This document shows, piece after piece, positions 26,407-35,546 of a stretch of DNA of 64,000 nucleotides. The notes under the pieces are model-generated. The model was not told the DNA's origin and did not search any database. It was given only the letters and a program-made list of their open reading frames with translations. Positions within the stretch are counted from its first letter, which is position 1. The number at the start of each line of letters is the position of its first letter. The position numbers were made by a program, and so were the translations under genes. Origin of the DNA: Rhizobiaceae bacterium (GTDB taxonomy: Bacteria; Pseudomonadota; Alphaproteobacteria; Rhizobiales; Rhizobiaceae); the NCBI GenBank assembly GCA_028279875.1, contig JANQMU010000140.1, forward strand, positions 1 to 64,000, read 5' to 3'.

Positions 26407-27387
26407 TCAAAGCACCGCTACGAGTTTTCCCTTCACCTGCCGCGCACGCAGCCGTTTCAAGGCGTCCGGAATATCCTCCAGCGCCATCGTTTCGGTAATC
26501 ATCGGATCAAGCTGCCCGTTGCCCAGCATTGCCAGCATCTCATCGCCCATCGCGGCGAAATCGCGCTGGGTGGGCAGATGACCGGCCGCATAGGCTCCGC
26601 CGAGGGCAACTTCATGGATCGATGCGGCATAGGTGTAGGCCGGCGTCTTGCTCAGATCCGGCAACGGGTCGATCGTCACGAGTTGGCCGTTATAGCGAAG
26701 AAGATCCAGGGATTTGCGCGCATCGCCGGGATTGGCGACCTCGAACATGATGTCGGCGCCTTCACCGCCATTCACGGCCCGGACGCGCGCCGGCAGGTCG
26801 TCGGCGCGATAATCCAGTACCTCATCGGCGCCGAGCTTGCGTGCCCAGTCGAATTCCTCCTCCCGCGCCAAGGCAATGACACGCGCACCCCGCGCCTTGG
26901 CGATCTGAATCCCCAAACCGCCGGCTCCGCCGGTTGCCCCCTGGATGACGGCCACATCTCCGGCACCGATATGGGCCTTGCGCACCAGCCCCTGAAACGC
27001 CGTGTAACCGGCACAAGGCAGGGCGGCGGCATCACTATCTTCAATTCCTGCAGGGATGCGGCTCAACACATGGGCGGGTGTCGTGGCAAATTCGGCAAAC
27101 ACACCGTCACGGTTGAGATTGCCATGCAGGAGGACGCGGTCGCCCGGAACCCAGCCCTCCACACCGTCGCCCAGCGCATCGATAACGCCGGCCGCGTCCA
27201 ACCCGACGATATGCGGCTCATTCCACCACGGCGCGACGCCGGCGCACAGCTTCCAGTCGACGGGATTGAGCGAAACCGCATTGACCTTGAGCCGCACCTC
27301 GCCGGGCCTGGGATCGGGCACGTCGACATTCGTCAGGGCCGTTGTTGACAGATCGTCCATCGGTTTGGTGCACAGGATAGCGCGCAT
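26407..27387 (-). CDS. Zinc-independent MDR-family oxidoreductase (NADPH:quinone reductase-like)
   Basis: 326 residues from ATG 27387 (MRAILCTKP); the open frame extends further up but no domain does. The N-terminal GroES-like domain lacks the zinc-binding GHE motif, and the nucleotide-binding segment IQGATGGAGGLGIQIAK is typical of quinone-oxidoreductase-type MDR proteins. It lies between the glycerol dehydrogenase and aldA genes, with a perfect palindrome (27403-27417) 15 bases upstream of its start, so it may begin a separately controlled transcript of aldA-lldD-pduCDE. Substrate unknown; reduction of a reactive enal is a reasonable guess. Confidence 0.82.
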   Translation of the reverse strand: MRAILCTKPMDDLSTTALTNVDVPDPRPGEVRLKVNAVSLNPVDWKLCAGVAPWWNEPHIVGLDAAGVIDALGDGVEGWVPGDRVLLHGNLNRDGVFAEFATTPAHVLSRIPAGIEDSDAAALPCAGYTAFQGLVRKAHIGAGDVAVIQGATGGAGGLGIQIAKARGARVIALAREEEFDWARKLGADEVLDYRADDLPARVRAVNGGEGADIMFEVANPGDARKSLDLLRYNGQLVTIDPLPDLSKTPAYTYAASIHEVALGGAYAAGHLPTQRDFAAMGDEMLAMLGNGQLDPMITETMALEDIPDALKRLRARQVKGKLVAVL

Positions 27388-27402
27388 TATCGATAATCCT
27401 CT

Positions 27403-27417
27403 TGTGTGGCCCACACA
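27403..27417. promoter_or_regulatory. Perfect palindrome upstream of the MDR/aldA/lldD/pdu transcript
   Basis: TGTGTGG-C-CCACACA, 7-base perfect arms around one base, in the 103-base gap (27388-27490) before the MDR gene. Position and symmetry fit a dimeric repressor site; the FadR-type regulator at 29029-29703 is the nearest candidate. Not proven. Confidence 0.45.
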
Positions 27418-27490
27418 GTCCGGGCCGCTATTGTTCATGCTCTGTCGGGAACCGTTTGAAGCCCATGACATCGAAAGCGGGCGTCCGTCG

Positions 27491-28573
27491 TTATCCCCGT
27501 CTCCAGATGGAACGACCCAACTGGTCAGCTCTGCGCAGCGCGTCGGCTGCAATCTGCGCATCAACCGCCATCGGCTCGTTGTGAATGATCTCGCCTTCGC
27601 GCGTCGCGCGGGCGGCGATGACCGGGATTGCCGCCTCGGCGTCGCCAATGCCCAGATCAGCAAGGCATACCGGCAGGTTCACCGAGCGGTTGAACCTTGC
27701 TATCTCGGCAATCCGGTCGTCGCTTTCGCCGCCCAAAGAAAGCTCGGCCAAGACGCCGAAGGCCACCTTTTCGCCATGGAGGGCACCGTGGCTTTCCGGT
27801 AATTCAGCGATACCGTGATGGAAAGCGTGGGCCGCCGCCACACCGCCGGATTCAAAGCCAATTCCCGACAGCAGGATCGTCGCTTCCAGGACATCCTCGA
27901 AATCGCCATCGGGTTGACCGCGTTCACAGGCATCGACGGCGCCGCCGCCCTTTTCAAGGATGGTGTCCAGACACAGGCGCGCGACGGTATGGGCCAGCCT
28001 GGTTGCCGTGCCGCCGCAGACATTATCCGCACCGGAACGCACACAGGCGTCGGCCTCGAAATATGTTGCCAGCGCATCGCCGATGCCGGCCGAAAGAAAG
28101 CGTGCCGGCGCGGCCGCGATCACCGCGCTGTCGACCAGAACGAGATCGGGATTCCTGCGCACGAACCTGTCGAAGAGCACCTTCCCGTCACCGTCATAGA
28201 CGACGGCCAGCGCCGAACAGGGCGCATCCGATGCCGCCACTGTCGGGACCGACACGAAAGGCAATCGCAGCTCGTCGGCAGCGGCGCGACCGAGATCGAT
28301 AACCTTGCCGCCGCCCATGCCGGCAATCATGTCGACGCCCATCTCGCGGGACCGGTGCACCGTCTGGGCAATCGCATCCTGCGTACATGCCGGTTCGACC
28401 AGATGTGTTTCGGCAAGCAGACCCTCAGTGTTCAACCCATCCAGGACACCTGTCGGTAGGTTACGGTCCGCAAGCACCAGCACGTGCTTGCCGAGTCGTG
28501 CCACTTCCGGACCGAAACGCTCGAGTGCGCCCAGTCCCTGGACATATCGGCTGGGAAATTGCGCCGTCCGCAC
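27491..28573 (-). CDS. gldA: Iron/zinc-containing alcohol dehydrogenase, glycerol dehydrogenase (GldA)-like
   Basis: 360 residues from GTG 28573 (GGAGG 9 bases upstream, overlapping the end of the glyoxalase gene). Matches GldA closely: GGGKVIDLGRAAAD, SVPTVAASDAPCSALAVVYD, then the metal-binding Asp in GIGDALATYFEADA and the His residues in AFHHGI and GALHGEKVAFG. GldA oxidises glycerol or 1,2-propanediol to dihydroxyacetone or hydroxyacetone with NAD, and also reduces methylglyoxal. It fits a diol cluster that also has a glyoxalase. Confidence 0.87.
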   Translation of the reverse strand: MRTAQFPSRYVQGLGALERFGPEVARLGKHVLVLADRNLPTGVLDGLNTEGLLAETHLVEPACTQDAIAQTVHRSREMGVDMIAGMGGGKVIDLGRAAADELRLPFVSVPTVAASDAPCSALAVVYDGDGKVLFDRFVRRNPDLVLVDSAVIAAAPARFLSAGIGDALATYFEADACVRSGADNVCGGTATRLAHTVARLCLDTILEKGGGAVDACERGQPDGDFEDVLEATILLSGIGFESGGVAAAHAFHHGIAELPESHGALHGEKVAFGVLAELSLGGESDDRIAEIARFNRSVNLPVCLADLGIGDAEAAIPVIAARATREGEIIHNEPMAVDAQIAADALRRADQLGRSIWRRG

Positions 28574-28577
28574 GGGA

Positions 28578-28982
28578 TCAGCCCTCCAGCCAGTCCGGCT
28601 GGACCAGTTCGACCAGGTATCCGTCCGGATCCTTGATGAAGGCGATGTGTGTTTTGCCGTGTTTCATCGGGCCGGGCTCGCGCACGATTTCGGCGCCGCC
28701 GGCGCGCAGCGTCTCGGTGGTCGCGTAGATATCGGAGGTTTCGAGCGCAATATGGCCATAGCCATTGCCCAGATCGTAGGGCTCGTGCCCGTAATTATAG
28801 GTCAACTCGATGACCGTATTCGTTTCTTCGGGTCCGTAGCCGACGAAGGCGAGTGTGAATTCCCCCTCGGGGAAATCCAGTTCTCTGATCAGCGTCATCC
28901 CCAGAAGCTCGGTGTAGAATGTCTTCGCCTTTTCAAGATCACGCACACGCAGCATGGTGTGCATCATTCGAAGTTCAGGCAT
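28578..28982 (-). CDS. gloA: Glyoxalase I (lactoylglutathione lyase)-like VOC protein
   Basis: 134 residues from ATG 28982 with AGGAGG upstream. The vicinal-oxygen-chelate pattern is complete: His near residue 8 (HTMLRVRD), an internal Glu in TVIELTYN, His in YGHIAL and Glu in DGYLVELVQ. Glyoxalase I converts the methylglyoxal-glutathione adduct to S-lactoylglutathione. Methylglyoxal forms readily from dihydroxyacetone and hydroxyacetone, so it probably detoxifies by-products of the diol pathway. Four bases separate it from gldA. Confidence 0.87.
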   Translation of the reverse strand: MPELRMMHTMLRVRDLEKAKTFYTELLGMTLIRELDFPEGEFTLAFVGYGPEETNTVIELTYNYGHEPYDLGNGYGHIALETSDIYATTETLRAGGAEIVREPGPMKHGKTHIAFIKDPDGYLVELVQPDWLEG

Positions 28983-29028
28983 ATTCGTCCTCCTTCGCAT
29001 AACAGGTTTGCATGGCCGGTTTGCCGGC

Positions 29029-29703
29029 CTATTCGGCAAGAAAGCCGGTGTAGTAGCGCTCGGTGTAAGCGATGTGCGCCCGCAAAGCCTTGCGTGATTT
29101 GTCGATGTCGCCCGAGGCGATGAGATCGCGCAATTGCTTGTGCTCCGAGATGGAATTCTCATTGTGTGTGGCATTGCGGCTGAACCGATACCGCAATGCC
29201 GAAAACCGGCCGTTCACGCGGCTTTCGAACGTTGTGGCAAGGAGCGGACTCTCGGCATTGTCGATGATCGCGGTGTGGAAGGTACTGTCGAGTTGCTGGT
29301 ACAGGTGTTGGTCTTCGGCATCGAGCGCTTCGATCATCTTGTCGTAGATGCCGCTTATGCTTTGCTGCAACCGCGGCAGATTGCGCTGCATCGCCAGCAG
29401 CAGCGCCTCGAGCTCCAGCGCGGTACGCAATTCGCACAGCGCCTTCAATTCATCGAAACTCGGCTTGAACACGAACGTCCCGGATTGCGGCCGCACCTCC
29501 AGCAGTCCTTCCGTCACCAGGTGGATATAGGCGGACCGAATGGGCGCTTTGGTAACGCCGTAAAGTCTGGAAAGCTGCGCCTCGGAGATTTTTTCACCAA
29601 GATCGAAGCGTGCTTCGATGATATCCGACCGCAGCCGCTCCAGAACCAGTTCAGAGACCGGTTTGGGTTTCTGGATCTTCTCGATTTCCCTTGCTACTAC
29701 CAC
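29029..29703 (-). CDS. GntR-family (FadR subfamily, FCD domain) transcriptional regulator
   Basis: 224 residues. N-terminal winged helix about 15-75 (VLERLRSDIIEARFDLGEKI, SEAQLSRLYGVTKAPIRSA, GLLEVRPQSGTFV) and a helical FCD effector domain to the end, with FHTAIIDNA and SEHKQLRDLIASGDID. It starts at a GTG sharing one base with the stop of the GMC oxidoreductase gene. Likely local regulator of the transporter and diol genes; candidate sites are the palindromes at 27403 and 36927. Confidence 0.87.
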   Translation of the reverse strand: MVVAREIEKIQKPKPVSELVLERLRSDIIEARFDLGEKISEAQLSRLYGVTKAPIRSAYIHLVTEGLLEVRPQSGTFVFKPSFDELKALCELRTALELEALLLAMQRNLPRLQQSISGIYDKMIEALDAEDQHLYQQLDSTFHTAIIDNAESPLLATTFESRVNGRFSALRYRFSRNATHNENSISEHKQLRDLIASGDIDKSRKALRAHIAYTERYYTGFLAE

Positions 29704-31310
29704 TAGCCCCTTGCCTCTAACATGAAATCGACGGCGCGATCGGCTATGACCAGCGTTGTCGAGTTGGTGTTGCCGCTGATGATATTCGGCATGACAGATG
29801 CATCGCCGACCCGCAGCCCATCAACCCCTTTCACACGCAATTGCGGGGTTGTCACCGCCATCGGATCCTCGTCGGCGCCCATGCGAGCCGTGCCGACCGG
29901 ATGATACACGGTCTTGACGAACCTCTTTGCATGGATCGCGATCTGCGCATCGGACTGCACGTCCGGCCCCGGAAAAACCTCCTGTTTGATGATCGATTTC
30001 AAAGGCTCCGAATCAAGAATGCGGCGCGCCACGCGAACGCCCTCGATCGACAGGCGCAGATCTTCGGGATCCTCGAAATAGTTGGTGTCGACCAGCGGCT
30101 GATCCTCTGGATTGGCACTTGCCAAACGGACGGAACCCTTGGAGCCCGGCCGCAACACACAGGAATTCAGCGTCAACCCCCATGTCGGCTCCAGATCGGT
30201 CGTCCCGGGCTCCAGATAGACGGAGGGCACGCAGAACTGCTGGATCTTCGCTTCGTTTGACAGGTCGTCCGGATCGAAGAAGGAGCATGCTTCAACGCCG
30301 TTGGAGGCGACCGGACCGCTCTTGAAAAGCAGATATTGCAAACCGTTGCGGATCTGGTTCCAGCCCCGGTCCTGCCCGAAATAGCCATAGGGCCCGTCGA
30401 AGAAGGCCAGGGTCGGGACCTCGGTATGATCCTGCAGATTCTGGCCCACACCGTCGAGATCGACCTTTGTCTCGATTCCCATTTCCTTGAGGTGGAATTG
30501 CGGACCGATGCCCGAAAGCATCAGGATCTTGGGTGTGGCGACGGCGCCGGCGCACATCACCACCTCGGCGTCTGCCCGGGCCGACACATGCCGGCCGTCG
30601 CGAACATAGTCCACACCCGCAGCGCGGCCGTTTTCCAAGGTCACCCGATGCACCAGACATCCTGTGAGCAGGTCGATGTTTCCGGTCTTCATCGCCGGAT
30701 GCAGGAAGGCCGTCGCCGCCGAACAACGCCGGCCTTTGTCGACCGAGAGCTGGAAATACCCGGTGCCGGCCTGACGTGATCCGTTGAAGTCGGGGTTGAA
30801 CGGCAAGCCGATCGCCTGGGCTGCCTGCACATATTTCCGGCTGGCCTCGGTGATGTGGATCGGGTCCGATATTTTCAGCGGCCCGTCAATGCCGTGCAGG
30901 TCGTCATTGAAGCGATTGTTGCTCTCCATCGCCCTGAAACGGGGCAGAAGCCCTTCCCAGCCCCAGCTTTCATCACCCGTCGCCTCGACCCAATGACCAT
31001 AATCCTCGGCCTGCCCGCGGATATAGACCATCGCGTTGACCGAGGAACCGCCGCCCACGACCCGCCCGGTCGGCACCACGGGCTGGCGGCCCGACAGGCG
31101 TTGCTGAACGGTGGACTGATAGAACCACATATATTTTTCGGCGGTCAGCAGCTTGACGAATCCGGCCGGCATCCGGATGAGCGGATTCTTGTCCGATCCC
31201 CCGGCTTCGAGCACGAGAACCGTGGCTCCGGCGTTTGCCAGGCGACCGGCAACCAGCGACCCGGACGATCCGCCGCCGACAACGATATAGTCATAGCCTT
31301 TCGCCATCAT
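29703..31310 (-). CDS. GMC-family FAD oxidoreductase (choline/alcohol dehydrogenase type)
   Basis: 535 residues. N-terminal dinucleotide motif YDYIVVGGGSSGSLVAGRLA with LVLEAGG, then GGSSVNAMVYIRGQAEDYGHW, and the C-terminal HPVGTARMG and SGNTNSTTLVIADRA that hold the active-site His/Asn pair. FAD-dependent, oxidising primary alcohols or polyols into the respiratory chain. It overlaps the upstream ATPase stop by ATGA (31307-31310), so it is part of the transporter operon and probably oxidises the imported alcohol or polyol. Choline itself is unlikely in the absence of betaine genes. Confidence 0.87.
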   Translation of the reverse strand: MMAKGYDYIVVGGGSSGSLVAGRLANAGATVLVLEAGGSDKNPLIRMPAGFVKLLTAEKYMWFYQSTVQQRLSGRQPVVPTGRVVGGGSSVNAMVYIRGQAEDYGHWVEATGDESWGWEGLLPRFRAMESNNRFNDDLHGIDGPLKISDPIHITEASRKYVQAAQAIGLPFNPDFNGSRQAGTGYFQLSVDKGRRCSAATAFLHPAMKTGNIDLLTGCLVHRVTLENGRAAGVDYVRDGRHVSARADAEVVMCAGAVATPKILMLSGIGPQFHLKEMGIETKVDLDGVGQNLQDHTEVPTLAFFDGPYGYFGQDRGWNQIRNGLQYLLFKSGPVASNGVEACSFFDPDDLSNEAKIQQFCVPSVYLEPGTTDLEPTWGLTLNSCVLRPGSKGSVRLASANPEDQPLVDTNYFEDPEDLRLSIEGVRVARRILDSEPLKSIIKQEVFPGPDVQSDAQIAIHAKRFVKTVYHPVGTARMGADEDPMAVTTPQLRVKGVDGLRVGDASVMPNIISGNTNSTTLVIADRAVDFMLEARG

Positions 31311-32377
31311 TCAAACTCTCGTTCGACGCCTTCCGGAAAAAGCAGAAGGTGAATCGGATCGATGGAAACGGTGACGTCTTCGCCGCGGCTGACCCGCTGG
31401 CTCGGTGCGGCGATCAATGAAATCCGGGTTTTGCCGATATCGACAAAAATCTCGTTGTGATCCTGCAATTCCTCCGTCACGAACCCCCTGCCCGACAGCG
31501 TGATGCCGCCATTGTCGCCGAGTGCCATGAAATGCGGCCGCACCCCGGCGCGGCCGGAGGCACCGATCTGTTTCAGACGCGGTTTCGCGGCCTCCGGAAC
31601 TTCAATTCTGTGGCCCTCGATGACGATCCCGTCGCCATCGGCGGAAAAAGGCAGGAAGTTGATCGGCGGCTCGCCGACGAAGCCTGCGACAAAGGCGTTG
31701 GCCGGACGGGTATAGACCTCTTGCGCCGAACCCATTTGCTGGATTTCACCATCCGACATCACCATCACCCTGTCGGCCAGCGCCAATGCCTCCTCCTGGT
31801 CGTGCGTGACATAGATCATCGTATAGCCGAACTCCTGATGGATCGACTTGATGAAGCGGCGCATCCGGTAGCGTTGGCGGGTATCCAGATGGCTGATGGG
31901 CTCGTCGAGCAGAAAAACCTCCGGTTCCCGCACCAGTGCCCGGGCAAGACTGACCCGCTGCGCCTGGCCCGATGAAAGGCCGGTCGGCTTCTGGTCCAGC
32001 AGGGGTTCGAGTTCCATTTTGCGGGCAATGTCGTGGACCCGCCTGTTGACGTCCGAAGCATTCATTCCCGACGCCCGCAGCGGAAAGGCGATATTCTCGA
32101 AAATCGTGATCGGCGAATAGAGCGCATAGTTCTCGAAACTCATCGCCACATTGCGGTCACGGGCGCGAATATCGTTGACGGGACGCTCGTCGAACAGGAT
32201 CTGCCCGCCGCTGATTTCCTCAAGCCCGGCGATCATCCGCATCGTCGAGGATTTGCCGCATCCCGACGGACCGAGGATCGCCACGAACTCGCCATCGGCA
32301 ATGTCGAATTCGATTCCCAGCACGGCCTTCACCGACCCGTAATTCTTCACCAGGTTTTCGGCCCTGATCCGAGCCAT
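31307..32377 (-). CDS. ABC transporter ATPase (sugar/glycerol type, GlpT-like)
   Basis: 356 residues. Walker A GPSGCGKSS, Q-loop region, Walker B VFLLDEPISHLD, and a C-terminal regulatory beta domain typical of MalK/UgpC proteins. The signature reads LSSGQAQRV instead of LSGGQ. Two bases after the companion ATPase gene (32380-33459), whose signature is canonical, so the two likely form a heterodimer as in glycerol GlpST systems. Confidence 0.88.
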   Translation of the reverse strand: MARIRAENLVKNYGSVKAVLGIEFDIADGEFVAILGPSGCGKSSTMRMIAGLEEISGGQILFDERPVNDIRARDRNVAMSFENYALYSPITIFENIAFPLRASGMNASDVNRRVHDIARKMELEPLLDQKPTGLSSGQAQRVSLARALVREPEVFLLDEPISHLDTRQRYRMRRFIKSIHQEFGYTMIYVTHDQEEALALADRVMVMSDGEIQQMGSAQEVYTRPANAFVAGFVGEPPINFLPFSADGDGIVIEGHRIEVPEAAKPRLKQIGASGRAGVRPHFMALGDNGGITLSGRGFVTEELQDHNEIFVDIGKTRISLIAAPSQRVSRGEDVTVSIDPIHLLLFPEGVEREFE

Positions 32378-32379
32378 GC

Positions 32380-33459
32380 TCAGCGCCCCCCGCTTGCCAC
32401 GGCCACATCGTCCTTGAAGAGATGCAGCGCGTCGGCGTCGATCTTCAGCCCCAGTTCCTCACCCGGGCGCACCGGGCTGTCGGCAGCCAACGAGACGGAC
32501 AATTGGTCTTCGCCCACATCGACCACCGCAATGTTCGAATAGCCCAGATGTTCGATCACCCGGACACGGGCCGGAACGGCTTCGGCCTCACCGCGGTCCA
32601 CGAACCTGATGGCGTCGGCGCGAAGTCCGGCGCTCAGTCCGGTCGCTCCGGCCATCTCGGCGGCGGCGCGCCCAAGCGTCCGGCCACCATGACCCACAAG
32701 GCGCGCCCGGTCGCCATCGGCCACGGCCTCGACCTTCAGAAAGCTCATTGGCGGGTCGCCGACGAATGACGCAACGAATGCGTTGGCGGGGGAGTCATAA
32801 AGCGCGCGTGGCGTGCCGACCTGCTCCAGCCTGCCCTCATTGATGACCGCCATGCGGTCGGCCAGCGCCAGCGCCTCGCGCGACGAGGTCGTGGTGAAAA
32901 CCACGGTCGCATTCAGCTCTTCGGCCAGCGCCTTGAGCTCCGCCCGCATCCGGTGGCGCAATTTGGCATCGAGATGCCCGATCGGTTCATCGAGCAGATA
33001 GATATCCGCCGGTCGGATGATGGCCCTTCCGAGAGCCACCCGCTGGCGCTGGCCACCGGACAGGAAACCGGGACGGCGGTCCAGCAGGTGGTCGATCTCC
33101 AGCGTCGCCGCGATCTTCTTCACCCGATCCTCGGCATCGGATTTGCCCATCCCCTTGGCACGCAGGGGAAATCCGAGATTCTCGCCGACCGACAAATGGG
33201 AATACAGCGCATAGTTCTCGAATGCCATGGCCGCATCGCGCTGCTCGGGCGGCAGGCCGACGATGGACTTGCCGTCCCGCAGAATATCGCCCGATGTCGG
33301 TTTCGTGATGCCGGCAATCACGTTCAGCATGGTCGACTTGCCGGCGCCCGCGGGCCCGTACAGAACAAAGAAATCGCGCGTCTCGATGTCGAGATTGATC
33401 CGGCGCAGCGCAACCGTGCGCAGACCGTATCGTTTATGCACATCGCGGAAGCTGTACAT
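32380..33459 (-). CDS. ABC transporter ATPase (sugar/glycerol type, GlpS-like)
   Basis: 359 residues. Walker A GPAGAGKST, signature LSGGQRQRV, Walker B IYLLDEPIGHLD, MalK-type C-terminal domain. Its ATG shares one base with the stop of the small membrane protein gene (TGATG at 33459-33463). Together with the next gene it energises the two permeases upstream. Confidence 0.88.
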   Translation of the reverse strand: MYSFRDVHKRYGLRTVALRRINLDIETRDFFVLYGPAGAGKSTMLNVIAGITKPTSGDILRDGKSIVGLPPEQRDAAMAFENYALYSHLSVGENLGFPLRAKGMGKSDAEDRVKKIAATLEIDHLLDRRPGFLSGGQRQRVALGRAIIRPADIYLLDEPIGHLDAKLRHRMRAELKALAEELNATVVFTTTSSREALALADRMAVINEGRLEQVGTPRALYDSPANAFVASFVGDPPMSFLKVEAVADGDRARLVGHGGRTLGRAAAEMAGATGLSAGLRADAIRFVDRGEAEAVPARVRVIEHLGYSNIAVVDVGEDQLSVSLAADSPVRPGEELGLKIDADALHLFKDDVAVASGGR

Positions 33460-33701
33460 CAGACACCGTCTCCCAGAAGCGCCTGGATATCGGCATCCGC
33501 GGCAGCCTTTTCGGCCCGGTGTACAAGGCGGCGGCGCAGGAAATAGGCGACGGCCAGCGCAATTCCGAGACCATTCATGATCCAGACCGACAGCGTCTCA
33601 TCTGTGAAGAACGGCTCGATGAAAATCAGCCAGCCGAAAACCACGCCCACATAGATCAGAACCGCCTTGAACCCGGCATCCCATCCTTGCGAAAAACTCA
33701 T
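33459..33701 (-). CDS. Small two-helix membrane protein of the ABC operon (GlpU-like position)
   Basis: 80 residues with two hydrophobic helices (about 12-32, VLIYVGVVFGWLIF, and 40-55, WIMNGLGIALAVAYF) followed by a charged tail. Ribosome site GAGGGGGTG upstream; coupled to both neighbours. Rhizobial glycerol ABC operons carry a small membrane protein (GlpU) beside the permeases, which makes this a positional counterpart; sequence homology was not checked. Confidence 0.75.
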   Translation of the reverse strand: MSFSQGWDAGFKAVLIYVGVVFGWLIFIEPFFTDETLSVWIMNGLGIALAVAYFLRRRLVHRAEKAAADADIQALLGDGV

Positions 33702-33705
33702 GGCT

Positions 33706-34566
33706 TCACCCCCTCACCGCGCCGAATGTCAGGCCGCGCACCATGTAGCGCTGCATGATCAGGACGAAGATCAACATCGGCGCGACCGAGATTGTCGCCG
33801 CTGCCGCCACCGGTCCCCAGAGGATGCCCTGGAGCGTGAAGAAACTCTCCACGCCGACGGTCACGGTGGAGGCGAACTTGCGCGTCAGGATCGAGGCGAA
33901 CAGATACTCATTCCAGCTGAAGATCAGCGTAAAGACGGCCGTCACCGCGATGCCTGGCGCCGCCAGGGGAAACGTGACCTTGCGCAGCACCTGCATGCGC
34001 GACAGGCCGTCAAGCCGGGCCGAATGCTCCAGTTCGCGCGGAATTTCCTGGAAGAAGCTCACCAGGAGCCAGATGGCGAAGGGCAGGTTGAACATCACAT
34101 AGGAGACGATCAGCGCGCCATACTGGTCGAGCCCCAACTGCAGGGCCGAGCCGAAATCGGTACGCCCCAGGTCCCGGAAGATGAGGAAATAGGGCAGGAT
34201 CACCGCGATCGCCGGCATCATCTTGGTCGAGAGGATGAAGAACAGGATATGCCCGTCGCCCACATTGAAGCGTGCGAAACTATAGGCCGCGAGCGAGCCG
34301 ATGGCGATCACGATGGCGGTGGATGAAACCGAAACGATCAGCGAGTTTTTGACATAGAACAGGAAGTTCTTCTCTCCCAGGGCGTGCGCATAATTGTCCA
34401 GTGTCGGCGTGAAGAAGAACTGCGGCGGCGAAACCATGATGGCTTCGGCCGGTTTGAGGCTCGTCACGATCATCCAGAAAATCGGAAAGAAGAAGAACCC
34501 GACGACCAGCGCAATCAGGCCGTAGCGCAGCAGTTCCTTTGCCAGCGAGGTCTTGTGTTGAAGCAT
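33706..34566 (-). CDS. Sugar/glycerol ABC transporter permease (MalG type)
   Basis: 286 residues from ATG 34566 (GTG at 34569 also in frame). Six membrane helices; EAA loop EHSARLDGLSRMQVLRKVTFPLAAP; C-terminal RGLTFGAVRG. It starts directly after the partner permease stop and forms the channel with it. Confidence 0.9.
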   Translation of the reverse strand: MLQHKTSLAKELLRYGLIALVVGFFFFPIFWMIVTSLKPAEAIMVSPPQFFFTPTLDNYAHALGEKNFLFYVKNSLIVSVSSTAIVIAIGSLAAYSFARFNVGDGHILFFILSTKMMPAIAVILPYFLIFRDLGRTDFGSALQLGLDQYGALIVSYVMFNLPFAIWLLVSFFQEIPRELEHSARLDGLSRMQVLRKVTFPLAAPGIAVTAVFTLIFSWNEYLFASILTRKFASTVTVGVESFFTLQGILWGPVAAAATISVAPMLIFVLIMQRYMVRGLTFGAVRG

Positions 34567-34569
34567 CAC

Positions 34570-35484
34570 TCAGCCCTCTGCCGCACGCGACGTGAATTGC
34601 TTGAGAAGCGGAGTCAGCGCAAAGACAGCGGCCACCAGCATGACATAGAGGAAGAAAATGCTCATGGTCGAGGCATAGTCCATGCGAAACAGGGACAGCC
34701 CGGTGCGGGCCAGATAGAAGGTCAGCGTTTCGGTAGAGGTTCCCGGCCCGCCGCGAGTGAGCACCGCAACGGCATCATAGAGCCGCGCGCAGTCGATGGT
34801 GCGCAGCACAAGGACCAGGAAAAGCACCGGCGCCAGCAGCGGAAATGTCAGTGTTCTGAGCACCATCCAGGTCGAGGCGCCATCCAGTTCGGCCGCTTCA
34901 AACGGCTCTTTCGGCAGCGACTGAAGTCCGGCCAGCGCAATCAGCGCGACGAACGGCGTCCATTGCCAGACGTCGAAAATCACGACCGACCAGAGCGCGA
35001 TGTTGAAATCACCCAGCCAGTTCGGTTCATAAAGCCCCATCAGGCCGAGCAGCCAGTTCAGGACCCCGAACTGGGTGTCGTAAAGATATCGCCAAAAGAG
35101 CCCGGTCACCGCTGCGGACGTGGCGAGCGGCAGGATGATCAGCGAACGAATGATGCCCTTGCCGCGGGTCGCGCCATGCAACAGGAATGCGATGGCAACG
35201 CCAAGGATCATTTCAGTGCCCACGGCGACCACGGTGAATTTCAGCGTGATCCAGCTTGCGTCCCAGAACGCCTGATCGGCAAAGACCGTGCGGTAATTGT
35301 CGAGGCCCACATATTCACCGACCCCGCCACGGGTCAGATCGGCGAAGCGGAACGAGACGTTCAGGGCATAGGCCAGCGGAAAAAGCGCAAAGGACAGGAT
35401 CACGATCATCGCGGGCGCGATCAACAGGATCGAGAACCAGCGGTCGGACAGACCGGGTCGCCTGTAAGCAGCTTGGGACGCCAT
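34570..35484 (-). CDS. Sugar/glycerol ABC transporter permease (MalF type)
   Basis: 304 residues, six membrane helices, EAA loop PFEAAELDGASTWMVLRTLTFP. It follows the binding-protein gene after a 62-base gap that contains a GC-rich hairpin (35512-35532). Confidence 0.9.
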   Translation of the reverse strand: MASQAAYRRPGLSDRWFSILLIAPAMIVILSFALFPLAYALNVSFRFADLTRGGVGEYVGLDNYRTVFADQAFWDASWITLKFTVVAVGTEMILGVAIAFLLHGATRGKGIIRSLIILPLATSAAVTGLFWRYLYDTQFGVLNWLLGLMGLYEPNWLGDFNIALWSVVIFDVWQWTPFVALIALAGLQSLPKEPFEAAELDGASTWMVLRTLTFPLLAPVLFLVLVLRTIDCARLYDAVAVLTRGGPGTSTETLTFYLARTGLSLFRMDYASTMSIFFLYVMLVAAVFALTPLLKQFTSRAAEG

Positions 35485-35511
35485 CGGGCACTCCGATATT
35501 CATCAGGGCAA

Positions 35512-35532
35512 GGGGGCGGGTGCACCGCCCCC
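35512..35532 (-). promoter_or_regulatory. GC-rich hairpin behind the binding-protein gene
   Basis: GGGGGCGG (35512-35519) and CCGCCCCC (35525-35532): perfect 8-base arms with a 5-base loop, 14 bases downstream of the binding-protein stop on the minus strand. No T-run. Same placement as the hairpin at 14673-14706, consistent with differential expression of binding protein over permeases. Confidence 0.55.
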
Positions 35533-35546
35533 CTGCACCGGGAGGA

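Noticed and set aside
29703-31310. Choline dehydrogenase (betA) assignment for the GMC protein
   Set aside because: No betaine aldehyde dehydrogenase, choline transporter or BetI-type regulator is adjacent; the context is polyol/diol metabolism.
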